Shown here in pieces: positions 1 through 5,340 of a DNA stretch of 5,407 nucleotides. A program made the position numbers and the translations under genes. Source of the stretch: Propionibacteriaceae bacterium UBA4569 (GTDB lineage Bacteria > Actinomycetota > Actinomycetes > Propionibacteriales > Propionibacteriaceae). The stretch spans positions 1-5,407 of the forward strand of contig DGKN01000205.1 of assembly GCA_002387005.1 (NCBI GenBank). Reading direction: 5' to 3'. The notes below the pieces were generated by a model. That model did no database searches, was not told where the DNA came from, and worked only from the letters and a program-made list of their open reading frames with translations. Positions within the stretch are counted from its first letter, which is position 1, and the number at the start of each line of letters is the position of its first letter.

Positions 1-1
1 G

Positions 2-442
2 GCCGCATTGATCGTCGGCGCGACCTTGGTGGTGGCCCCCCTCACCTGGCACGTTGCGCACGTCGCGGGGGGCGTGCAAGGGACTGGCGCTGGGGCCGCG
101 CAGGCGATGGACGCCGCCCGCTGGGCGATGGCTGGACGCTTGGCGCTTGGGCTGGGGCTCGTGACCGCCCTGGTGGCCGGGATCGCATCCCTCGTGCGGA
201 ACTCGGCGGTGGTCCTGTCGCTGTGCGGACTGTGGTTCGTCCTGGGGGAGGAGATCGCCGCGATCGCGCCGGTGCTGCACCCGGTGGCGCAATGGTTGCC
301 GCTGGCGAACCTGTGGCACTTCGTCGGCTTCACGATGAGCAGCACCGCCGTCCCCAGCTGGTCGCCGACCACCTCGGGACTGCTGCTCGCGACCACGTCC
401 GCGCTGGTCTTTGCCGTGGGCGTGTGGCGCAGCTACCGCTGA
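2..442 (+). CDS. ABC-2 type permease subunit, C-terminal part (5' end outside window)
   Basis: The reading frame is open from the first bases to a TGA at 440-442, so the true start lies upstream; a TTG at 8 is only an internal possibility. The visible 146 residues are strongly hydrophobic with about four membrane segments: a partial one at the start, one around LALGLGLVTALVAGIASLV, one around VVLSLCGLWFVLGEEIAAI, and a last one ending in the basic tail WRSYR. The segment VRNSAVVLSLCGLWFVLGEE followed by a WLPLANLWHFVGF stretch resembles the C-terminal half of actinobacterial ABC-2 permeases, which pair with a separate ATPase to move drugs, lipids or peptides across the membrane. Next to a lantibiotic locus such a protein could be a self-immunity (LanEFG-type) component, but that is inference: a strong hairpin and a long gap separate it from the precursor genes, and the ATPase partner is not visible. 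Confidence 0.75.
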   Translation, partial: AALIVGATLVVAPLTWHVAHVAGGVQGTGAGAAQAMDAARWAMAGRLALGLGLVTALVAGIASLVRNSAVVLSLCGLWFVLGEEIAAIAPVLHPVAQWLPLANLWHFVGFTMSSTAVPSWSPTTSGLLLATTSALVFAVGVWRSYR

Positions 443-464
443 CGTCGCACAACTGCGTAGGAGC

Positions 465-500
465 ATCCATCCGTCGGGGCCAGAGCCCCGGCGGATGGAT
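465..500 (+). terminator. Strong hairpin, likely terminator of the permease gene
   Basis: A 16-bp stem, ATCCATCCGTCGGGGC (465-480) against GCCCCGGCGGATGGAT (485-500), closes a 4-base CAGA loop; the only non-Watson-Crick pair is T474-G491, a G-U wobble in RNA. It starts 22 bases after the permease stop codon. The following bases (TCTCGGTTCC) are only weakly T-rich, as is common for terminators in high-GC bacteria. The wobble falls on the + strand transcript, which supports action on rightward transcription. Confidence 0.8.
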
Positions 501-950
501 TCTCGGTTCCGATTGATGGGCCGGCAGGCCTCCGTCCACGAGTGGGTGCTGCCGTCCAGGTGCGAAGGTTGACGCTCTGAAGCAGACTCCCCGGTGGCGC
601 AGGCGATTACGGGGAACGGGCGGTCAGTCCGGAGGTCGTCGTCTTTCCGCGCGCAGTGGGCGGCAGCTATTTCGGTATCGATTGAAGGCTGGTGAACCGC
701 CTGCGTCCGTAACTTCCCCAAGACCACGCGCAGCCAGGGCCGGGGATACGGACATGGAGTCACGCCGCGTGCCGCGGCAGCGCCCATTCACAGTGGTGAT
801 TTGGCGGTTTTGCAGGGCCGGCTGCGCATCGCTCCGGCCGGTAGCAGAACCGCATTGTGTATGGCGCGACAAGACCCCCCAGTCGCTGCGGGCTGGGAGG
901 TCCAGGCGGGAACCAATGCTGTAGATCTCGTGCGGCGGAGTGGGCCGCTC
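501..950. other. Stretch without a supportable gene
   Basis: Several frames are open on both strands, but none has a convincing start with a ribosome binding site or any recognisable protein motif; their translations are Arg/Pro/Ser-rich, as expected for chance frames in GC-rich DNA. The region contains a GC-only hairpin (764-778) and a looser GGCCGG/CCGGCC inverted repeat (816-821 with 834-839). I see no tRNA, repeat array or insertion-sequence end. It could be the 3' untranslated stretch of the leftward peptide gene or a decayed gene too far gone to recognise. Confidence 0.5.
764..778 (-). terminator. Small GC-only hairpin, possible terminator of the leftward peptide gene
   Basis: GCCGCG (764-769) and CGCGGC (773-778) form a perfect 6-bp stem with a TGC loop. 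It lies about 170 bases downstream of the stop codon of the leftward Gly-Gly leader peptide gene and is the most compact hairpin on that side. There is no T-run in either direction and GC-rich DNA makes such stems by chance, so the role is weakly supported. Confidence 0.25.
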
Positions 951-1136
951 TCACCAGGGCCGAAAGCCACCCTGCAGGTGAACAAGAGTGTTGGCGTCGG
1001 CGGCGCGGTCGCCGCCCCAGTGGGTGGCCAGTCGCATCGTCGACATCCACGGCGAGACGCCGCCGGTGATTGCGGCCACGGCATCGTCATCCTCAATCTC
1101 CACCAGCTCATCAGGTGACAGGTCAAAGCTTCTCAT
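951..1136 (-). CDS. Small Gly-Gly leader peptide, cysteine-free candidate bacteriocin or modified-peptide precursor
   Basis: This leftward gene encodes 61 residues and starts at an ATG preceded five bases upstream by GAGGAG, an excellent ribosome binding site. Residues 1-26 look like a bacteriocin leader: acidic, with LSPDELVEIEDDD, ending in AAITGG, the double-glycine site cut by C39 peptidase transporters. The remaining 35 residues (VSPWMSTMRL...GGFRPW) contain five Ser/Thr, three Trp and no Cys, so lanthionine rings are impossible. I do not recognise the core family. It could be an unmodified class II-type bacteriocin, a peptide dehydrated but not cyclised, a signalling peptide, or a decayed precursor. 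Its divergent position 435 bases from the alpha precursor argues for a link with the lantibiotic locus but separate transcription. The coding call is fairly firm because leader and ribosome binding site agree; the function is open. Confidence 0.6.
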   Translation of the reverse strand: MRSFDLSPDELVEIEDDDAVAAITGGVSPWMSTMRLATHWGGDRAADANTLVHLQGGFRPW

Positions 1137-1141
1137 CAGTT

Positions 1142-1147
1142 CTCCTC
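1142..1147 (-). promoter_or_regulatory. Ribosome binding site of the leftward Gly-Gly peptide
   Basis: Read on the minus strand this is GAGGAG, followed by five bases (AACTG) and then the ATG at 1136-1134. It is the main reason to treat the leftward frame as a real gene rather than a chance frame. Confidence 0.7.
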
Positions 1148-1557
1148 GAAGGTATTGGCATCAATCCGCAATGGGGTCAGCGGTCGGTATGTCCTCATCA
1201 AGAAGCTAGCCCTTGCACCGGTTCTTCGGAATGGCAACTGCGTGCCGAATGTGAATCGTCATGTTTGTGCATGGCACACCCTTGTCAGGCACGTACGAGT
1301 GGCACATGGCACTGCCTTGCCGGCCCGGATTGGTGGCATGAAGGTGTCTCTTTTGCCTGGAGCGACAGTTGGGCAGAGTTCTGGGTGTGGCCAGCAGGGG
1401 AGCCTCCCGAAAGAGCAAGAACGAGGGGATGCGCCAAGGCGGTGCTGCCGGAGGAATGGCGGGGATGTGCGCACAGGGAGCAAGCATTCCGATTCCCCCA
1501 AACAAATGCCCGGGTCGCGGACGGTGACTCGGATTCATGACGGGGAAATCCCCACGG
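1148..1557. promoter_or_regulatory. Divergent intergenic region, presumed to hold promoters for both directions
   Basis: No supportable gene lies here. The region separates the leftward Gly-Gly peptide from the rightward alpha precursor, so both promoters should lie within it, but I cannot point to convincing -35/-10 pairs. Visible structure includes ATGGCAC written twice (1271-1277 and 1306-1312, 35 bases apart), the first inside an imperfect palindrome TGTGCATGGCACA, and a short GGGG-AAAT-CCCC hairpin (1542-1553) just before the alpha ribosome binding site. A frame in register with the alpha gene is open through much of this region, but its translation has no recognisable motif and the alpha gene has its own start. 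Confidence 0.45.
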
Positions 1558-1571
1558 AAAAGGAGAAGAAA

Positions 1572-1736
1572 ATGGAGAAGTTCGACCCCACCGACCCGAA
1601 GGGTCTCGAGGACCTGGCGGCCATCTTCAAGGAGATCGAAGACCAGGCCGCCGATGGCGATCTGGCCGGCGGCCTCTCGTCCGGCTACCTCTGCAGCATC
1701 ACCAAGGAGTGCCAGAAGATCTGCTGGCTGTGGTGA
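1572..1736 (+). CDS. lanA1: Class II lantibiotic precursor, alpha-type peptide of a two-component system
   Basis: The gene encodes 54 residues from an ATG six bases after AAAGGAG (1559-1565). Residues 1-34 form an acidic leader (MEKFDPTDPKGLEDLAAIFK onward) ending in LAGG, the double-glycine cleavage site; the predicted core is LSSGYLCSITKECQKICWLW. The core carries C-S-I-T-K-E-C, a version of the CTxTxEC ring of mersacidin, actagardine and two-component alpha peptides that binds the lipid II pyrophosphate, with the key Glu kept. Spacing from that motif to the last Cys (three residues) matches lichenicidin, haloduracin and lacticin 3147 alpha peptides, and GYLC(S/T)xTKEC is especially close to lichenicidin alpha. 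Expected rings, by analogy: Ser2 or Ser3 with Cys7, Ser8 with Cys13, Thr10 with Cys17. The SSGYLC start recalls actagardine (SSGWVC). The WLW tail after the last ring is unusual. It precedes lanM in the same direction with a hairpin between. Confidence 0.93.
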   Translation: MEKFDPTDPKGLEDLAAIFKEIEDQAADGDLAGGLSSGYLCSITKECQKICWLW

Positions 1737-1763
1737 ACGGCCCCGACCCGAAGTAGTTCACCG

Positions 1764-1806
1764 GTGGTGGAGCGGGAGCTCGTCGTTGGCGAGACCGCTC
1801 CACCAC
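1764..1806 (+). promoter_or_regulatory. Hairpin between alpha precursor and lanM, likely attenuator
   Basis: GTGGTGGAGCGG (1764-1775) pairs perfectly with CCGCTCCACCAC (1795-1806), and the 19-base loop can form an inner CTCG/CGAG stem. It begins 28 bases after the precursor stop and is followed by AAAGAAGG rather than a T-run. Hairpins in this position are common in lantibiotic operons, where they let most transcripts end after the precursor, giving much peptide and little synthetase, and may protect the short message from decay. Partial termination is inference; the stem itself is plain in the sequence. Confidence 0.75.
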
Positions 1807-1841
1807 AAAGAAGGCAAGAACACGAATTTTCGCCAGCCAAG

Positions 1842-1848
1842 AAAGGAG
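1842..1848 (+). promoter_or_regulatory. Ribosome binding site that decides the lanM start
   Basis: AAAGGAG sits directly against an in-frame ATG at 1849, leaving no spacing, and nine bases before the ATG at 1858; a further ATG follows at 1861. Normal spacing favours 1858, with 1861 a close alternative. Confidence 0.7.
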
Positions 1849-1857
1849 ATGCCGACA

Positions 1858-4833
1858 ATGATGGCCGCCGCTTTGTTCCCCGAGCTCGAGGACGACGACC
1901 GCGAGGCTCTGATCGATCGTTTCGGTGACGAGTCACGCAACGTCTTCGCGTCGCTTGCAGAACACGACCAGGCACTTCCCTGCACCACCGACCTCCCCTC
2001 GGCCTGGACCGACGTTCTGGTGCCCAATCTCACTGGATGTCGCGAAGGAGTCTTCGCAGCGTTGCTGGCTCCGATCGCCGCGCCGCACGCCGAGACCGTG
2101 GACACGGTGGTCCGTGAAGCTGGGCTCGAGCGGGCCATCACCCGCCAGGCCAGTCAGGCAATCCTCTCGGCACTCGTGCAGACTGCACTTCGTCCCGTGG
2201 TGGGCCTGCTGCGTGAGATGTCCGCGGCTGGCGACCTGGAGGGCGACACCCCGGAAGCGCGATTCGATGACTTCGAACGGGCGCTCGGAATCGTGGAAGT
2301 CCAGCAGCGGTTGGACGATGCCTATCCGATCCTGCTGCCCACCTTGCACCAGGTCGCCCAGCGAGCTGGTTCCAACATCGTGCGGCTGCTGGAAGATCTC
2401 ACGACAGACTCAGCTGCCCTGCGCGCTGCGGGTCTTCTGCCCGCCAGCGTCGTGGCGCTCGACATCGATGCCGGTGACACGCATGCTGGTGGGCGAGCGG
2501 TCGCGATCCTCGACTTGGCTGACGGTTCGCGGCTGGTGTATAAGCCACGCCCCTTGGCCGTCGACATGGCGTTCAACGCTCTTCTCCAGCGCGTCAACGA
2601 GCTCGCCGGCACCCGTCTGCTGACTCCGCCCGCCCTGGACCGGGGCGACCACGGCTGGGCCCGCTATCTGAGCACTGAACTACCGGCCGACCGCCCGGCC
2701 GAAGATCGCTACTTCGAACAGAGCGGGCAACTGCTGGCGGTCGCGCACCTCTTGGGGGCGGCTGACTTGCACCAGGAGAACCTGGTGTGCCATGCGGGGA
2801 GCCCTGTGCTGGTCGATCTCGAGACGGTGATGCACCCGCGGCTGGCCCCGGCCAGTCCCGAGGGAGCCACGGCCATGGACGACCTGGAGGACGGCGTCAG
2901 CGCCACCGGGCTACTGCCATATGTGGTTGTCCACGACGGACAGGCAGCCGATGTGGGGGCCTTGGGCACCAGCGAGGGCGTCATGTCCCCGTACAAGTCG
3001 CTGGTGGTGCGCAACCCCGGACGCGATGACATGGAAGCCGTCCTCGAACAGGTGCCGATGCCGGCGGGTCATCCGACTCCCACGGTGCCCAGCGACGACG
3101 AACGTGCCGTTGAGGTGTGCCTGCTGGTGCAACGCGGCTTCAGCTCCGTGTATCGCGCCTTGTCCGAACACCGGGAATCGCTTGCTGACGAGGTACTGCA
3201 GCTGTTCGACGGTGCCCACGTCCGCCTGATCGTCAACCAGACGGCCACCTACTCGCAGCTGCTGCGCATGGCTAGTCATCCACTGATGTTCCGGGACACT
3301 CGGCTGCGGCTGGCTGGCCTGCAGCGGATCGGTCTGTGGGGTGGGGACGGCAGGCCCGGCATCAACCGCGCCGAGCTGCGCGACCTCGCCCAGGGCGATG
3401 TCCCGTCGTTCACCGTCGCGTGCGGCGACACCGCGGTCCTCGGCTCGGACGGCGTCCCGGTGGGCGAGCACGTTCGCCTTGCTCCGTCACTGGCCGCTGC
3501 ACGACGCATTCGAAACATGGACGAAGAGGCCCTGCAGCGGCAGCTGTGGCGCATCAGTGACGTCCTGGTTGGCAGGTTCCCGACCGTTCACGAGGAAACG
3601 AAAGCGCACCGCGAGGGTGGCGATGGGCGCGACTGGTCATCCGATGCCCTCCGTCTGGTTCGCGAGGTGGCCGATGCCCTGACCCGAGACCAGCGCGCGG
3701 CCCTTCGCGTCGGGGAGCCCGCAACATGGGTTGGTCCTCGGCTCGACCACGCGGTCAGCGGATGGCTACCGGACATCTTGGCTCCTGACCTGTACGCCGG
3801 CAGCCTCGGACCCGCCATCTTGCTGGCTCATGCCGCTCGGGTCACGGGCGATCCTCGCCACGCCGATGCAGCGCTGCGAGTGTTGGACCCCTTGGCTGAG
3901 GCTCTGGCCGACGGCCGGTTGCTCGAGGAGTCCCGCCGCACGGCCCGGGTCGGCGTCTACTCCGGCCTCGCCGGCAGTCACCTGGCGCTCGCTCTGGCGG
4001 CCCGCGCCATGGACAGACCGGATTGGAGGCGGGCCGTCGACCTGCAGCTGGACAGCCTTGCAGGCGAGGTCGCCAACGCGGAGGCTCTGGACCACCTCGA
4101 TGGCGCCGCGGGAACTCTGGCGCTGGCCGTCCTGCTCGGCCAGGGCAGCACGGGCCCAGCCGCCTCCGCCGCCCGCCGACTGGCCATCACCTGCCAGGCG
4201 CGTCTGGACGAGCGCTTGGGAACCAGCACCGCGGATGGGCTGTTGCGCTACGGCGGATTCGCCCATGGTGTGGCCGGTGCCCGATTGGCACTGGCCCGGG
4301 CTGTCCAGCGGTTCGGCCTTCCCGACGGTGGCCTGGACGCGCAGCTGCTGGGGGAGCTGGAGCTCTTCCATGACGACGAGCACGACATCTACACCGCAAC
4401 GCGCGAATCGGTTGGCGCCCCCGTCGGGTGGTGCCACGGGGTGGTGGGGGTCGCAATGGCGCATGCGGTCGCCGATCGGCACGGGCTGCAGGCCTCGCCC
4501 ACCGCCGAACGCGACCTGCGTCGCGCGGCACAGATGGTGCTCGACCACGGCCTTGGATCGTCGATGACCTATTGCCATGGGGATGTGGGCAATGTCGAGG
4601 TGCTGGGGTCAGTCGCGCAGAGTCTGGACGATGCATCGCTTGCCCTCGATGCGCGGCGTCTCACCGGTCACCTCCTTCGCGACGTGCTGCCGGTTGCCCT
4701 GCGTGACCAGCTCAATCGAAACGCCCATTCTCCGGGCCTGATGCTCGGCTCCAGCGGCGTCGCCTGGTTCGCGCTGCGAGCTCTCGATCCGGATCTGGCA
4801 CCAGACCTGTTGAGCCTCGACTGGACACCATGA
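1858..4833 (+). CDS. lanM: Class II lanthipeptide synthetase LanM (dehydratase-cyclase)
   Basis: This 991-residue cytoplasmic enzyme, of normal LanM length, dehydrates Ser/Thr in the precursor core by ATP-dependent phosphorylation and elimination, then adds Cys thiols to form lanthionine rings. The N-terminal dehydratase domain shows GDTHAGGRAV (206-215), LVYKPR with Lys229, LGAADLHQENL with Asp303, His305 and Asn308, and VLVDLETVMHP with Asp320 and Glu322; spacing of D-x-H-x2-N and the later Asp matches that of the CylM active site. The C-terminal LanC-like cyclase half (from about residue 600) shows DLYAGSLG (644-651), FAHGVAGA with His803 and the zinc ligands Cys859 (GWCHG) and Cys906-His907 (YCHGDVGN), ending with the typical SPGLMLGSSGVAW. 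All key residues are present, so the enzyme looks active. It lies between the alpha and beta precursors and may serve both, unless a second lanM lies downstream. The frame is open upstream to 1537 but that part overlaps the precursor gene and is not coding. Confidence 0.97.
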   Translation: MMAAALFPELEDDDREALIDRFGDESRNVFASLAEHDQALPCTTDLPSAWTDVLVPNLTGCREGVFAALLAPIAAPHAETVDTVVREAGLERAITRQASQAILSALVQTALRPVVGLLREMSAAGDLEGDTPEARFDDFERALGIVEVQQRLDDAYPILLPTLHQVAQRAGSNIVRLLEDLTTDSAALRAAGLLPASVVALDIDAGDTHAGGRAVAILDLADGSRLVYKPRPLAVDMAFNALLQRVNELAGTRLLTPPALDRGDHGWARYLSTELPADRPAEDRYFEQSGQLLAVAHLLGAADLHQENLVCHAGSPVLVDLETVMHPRLAPASPEGATAMDDLEDGVSATGLLPYVVVHDGQAADVGALGTSEGVMSPYKSLVVRNPGRDDMEAVLEQVPMPAGHPTPTVPSDDERAVEVCLLVQRGFSSVYRALSEHRESLADEVLQLFDGAHVRLIVNQTATYSQLLRMASHPLMFRDTRLRLAGLQRIGLWGGDGRPGINRAELRDLAQGDVPSFTVACGDTAVLGSDGVPVGEHVRLAPSLAAARRIRNMDEEALQRQLWRISDVLVGRFPTVHEETKAHREGGDGRDWSSDALRLVREVADALTRDQRAALRVGEPATWVGPRLDHAVSGWLPDILAPDLYAGSLGPAILLAHAARVTGDPRHADAALRVLDPLAEALADGRLLEESRRTARVGVYSGLAGSHLALALAARAMDRPDWRRAVDLQLDSLAGEVANAEALDHLDGAAGTLALAVLLGQGSTGPAASAARRLAITCQARLDERLGTSTADGLLRYGGFAHGVAGARLALARAVQRFGLPDGGLDAQLLGELELFHDDEHDIYTATRESVGAPVGWCHGVVGVAMAHAVADRHGLQASPTAERDLRRAAQMVLDHGLGSSMTYCHGDVGNVEVLGSVAQSLDDASLALDARRLTGHLLRDVLPVALRDQLNRNAHSPGLMLGSSGVAWFALRALDPDLAPDLLSLDWTP

Positions 4834-4871
4834 CCGGGCGCGGACGGCAACTCCGAAGGCCAATGAGCGCC

Positions 4872-4878
4872 GAAAGGA
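4872..4878 (+). promoter_or_regulatory. Ribosome binding site of the broken precursor
   Basis: GAAAGGA lies seven bases before the ATG at 4886. The same heptamer with the same spacing stands before the intact beta gene (5153-5159, ATG at 5167), which supports common ancestry of the two translation starts and shows that 4886 was a real start. Confidence 0.65.
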
Positions 4879-4885
4879 ACACCCC

Positions 4886-5034
4886 ATGACAAACCAACCA
4901 GAAATCTGCTCACAAAGGCGGACGAGGAAGAGCTCGTCGAGGCCGAGGGCAGCCAAGCCGGCGGATGAATGAGGCTGCCGACCCTCCTGACCTGGTGCGC
5001 GACCACCTACTGCACCCAGGCCAAGACCTGCTGA
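4886..5034 (+). pseudogene. Broken beta-type lantibiotic precursor (frameshift plus stop at core position 1)
   Basis: An ATG at 4886 follows GAAAGGA by seven bases, the same arrangement as the beta gene, and begins MTNQPE. After about 17 bases homology to the beta leader moves to another frame (4903 onward): NLLTKADEEELVEAEGSQAGG aligns without gaps to residues 13-33 of the beta leader, with 11 of 21 identical by eye, including the final AGG. The next codon is TGA (4966-4968), where beta has Trp (TGG). Beyond it the same frame reads MRLPT...TWCATTYCTQAKTC and stops at 5032-5034; C-x-T-x-x-C-T-Q matches CPTSACTQ in the beta core. One missing base near the AAA run at 4902-4904 and one G-to-A change would restore a precursor of about 49 residues. 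As written, the ATG frame ends at 4970-4972 after 28 unrelated residues. A sequencing error could explain the frameshift but hardly both lesions. Confidence 0.8.
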
Positions 5035-5152
5035 GGCAGGACCAGAAACTTCCACCCGGAAGAAACAACGCACGACGGCTCCACGCAGGAAATGAAGTAA
5101 CCAACCCAGGGCTGCCAACAGGCAGTACCCAACCAACCGAGAAGTACCAACC
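5035..5152 (+). promoter_or_regulatory. A/C-rich spacer with two short hairpins before the beta gene
   Basis: The spacer between the broken precursor and the beta gene contains CTTCC-ACCC-GGAAG (5049-5062) and CTGCC-AACA-GGCAG (5112-5125, extendable by a wobble and two G-C pairs), plus ACCAACCGA written twice (5132-5140 and 5146-5154) 14 bases apart. It is visibly richer in A and C than the surrounding coding DNA. The hairpins are short; they could mark transcript ends or processing sites that set the level of beta relative to the upstream genes, but this is inference. Confidence 0.35.
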
Positions 5153-5166
5153 GAAAGGACGAAGCA

Positions 5167-5340
5167 ATGCCGAACAAGGATGAACTGATCGCCGAGATCA
5201 ACGAGCTGGTTGCGAAGGTCGACGAGGACCAGCTGGTGGAGACCGATGGTGAGGAGGCCGGTGGCTGGACCTGGACCATCCCGCTGGCCACGATCTCGAT
5301 CTGCCCGACCTCCGCCTGCACCCAGGTGTGCCACCGATGA
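5167..5340 (+). CDS. lanA2: Class II lantibiotic precursor, beta-type peptide of a two-component system
   Basis: The gene encodes 57 residues; its ATG follows GAAAGGA by seven bases. Residues 1-33 (MPNKDELIAEINELVAKVDE and on) are an acidic, probably helical leader ending in EEAGG, the double-glycine site. The 24-residue core begins WTWTIPLATISI and ends CPTSACTQVCHR. The CPTxxCTxxC pattern is the signature of beta peptides of two-component lantibiotics (haloduracin beta CPTTKCTSQC, lichenicidin beta CPTTKCTSRC, lacticin 3147 A2 CPTTKCTRAC). Expected rings by that analogy, numbered in the core: Thr9-Cys13, Thr15-Cys18 and Thr19-Cys22. The beta peptide normally joins the alpha-lipid II complex and makes the pore. 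Odd points are the two residues, His-Arg, after the last ring, where those relatives end in Cys, and the Trp-rich start. Its last codons overlap the next gene by ATGA. Confidence 0.93.
   Translation: MPNKDELIAEINELVAKVDEDQLVETDGEEAGGWTWTIPLATISICPTSACTQVCHR

Noticed and set aside
816..839. GGCCGG/CCGGCC inverted repeat
   Set aside because: Six GC-only pairs with a 12-base loop are expected by chance in DNA of this composition.
760..1126. Other leftward frames continuing past the Gly-Gly peptide, which might have supplied a Cys-rich core by frameshift
   Set aside because: I translated the alternative frames after the Gly-Gly and found Pro/Arg-rich text with scattered Cys and no lantibiotic ring pattern, so a frameshifted core is not supported.
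1155..1571. N-terminal extension of the alpha precursor from a TTG at 1155
   Set aside because: The added stretch has no motif and no ribosome binding site, whereas the ATG at 1572 has AAAGGAG at ideal spacing and gives a leader of normal length.
1537..1857. Upstream extension of the lanM frame, giving a protein of 1098 residues
   Set aside because: It overlaps the alpha precursor gene in another frame, has a basic Arg/Ser/Pro-rich translation unlike LanM, and a ribosome binding site with normal spacing stands before the ATG at 1858.
3766..4578. Leftward open frame of 270 codons inside lanM
   Set aside because: It is the antisense shadow of the LanM cyclase domain; long open antisense frames are expected in GC-rich coding DNA.
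4863..4889. Eight-codon frame ending in an ATGA overlap with the broken precursor start
   Set aside because: It is too short, carries no feature of a regulatory leader peptide, and its codons are partly the ribosome binding site of the next gene.
4965..5183. Rightward 72-codon frame across the broken precursor and the spacer
   Set aside because: It lacks a ribosome binding site, passes through two hairpins and the ribosome binding site of the beta gene, and its translation has no motif.
4609..5334. Leftward open frame of 241 codons opposite lanM and the beta gene
   Set aside because: It runs antisense across three features with established coding sense; its translation has no recognisable family and no clear ribosome binding site.
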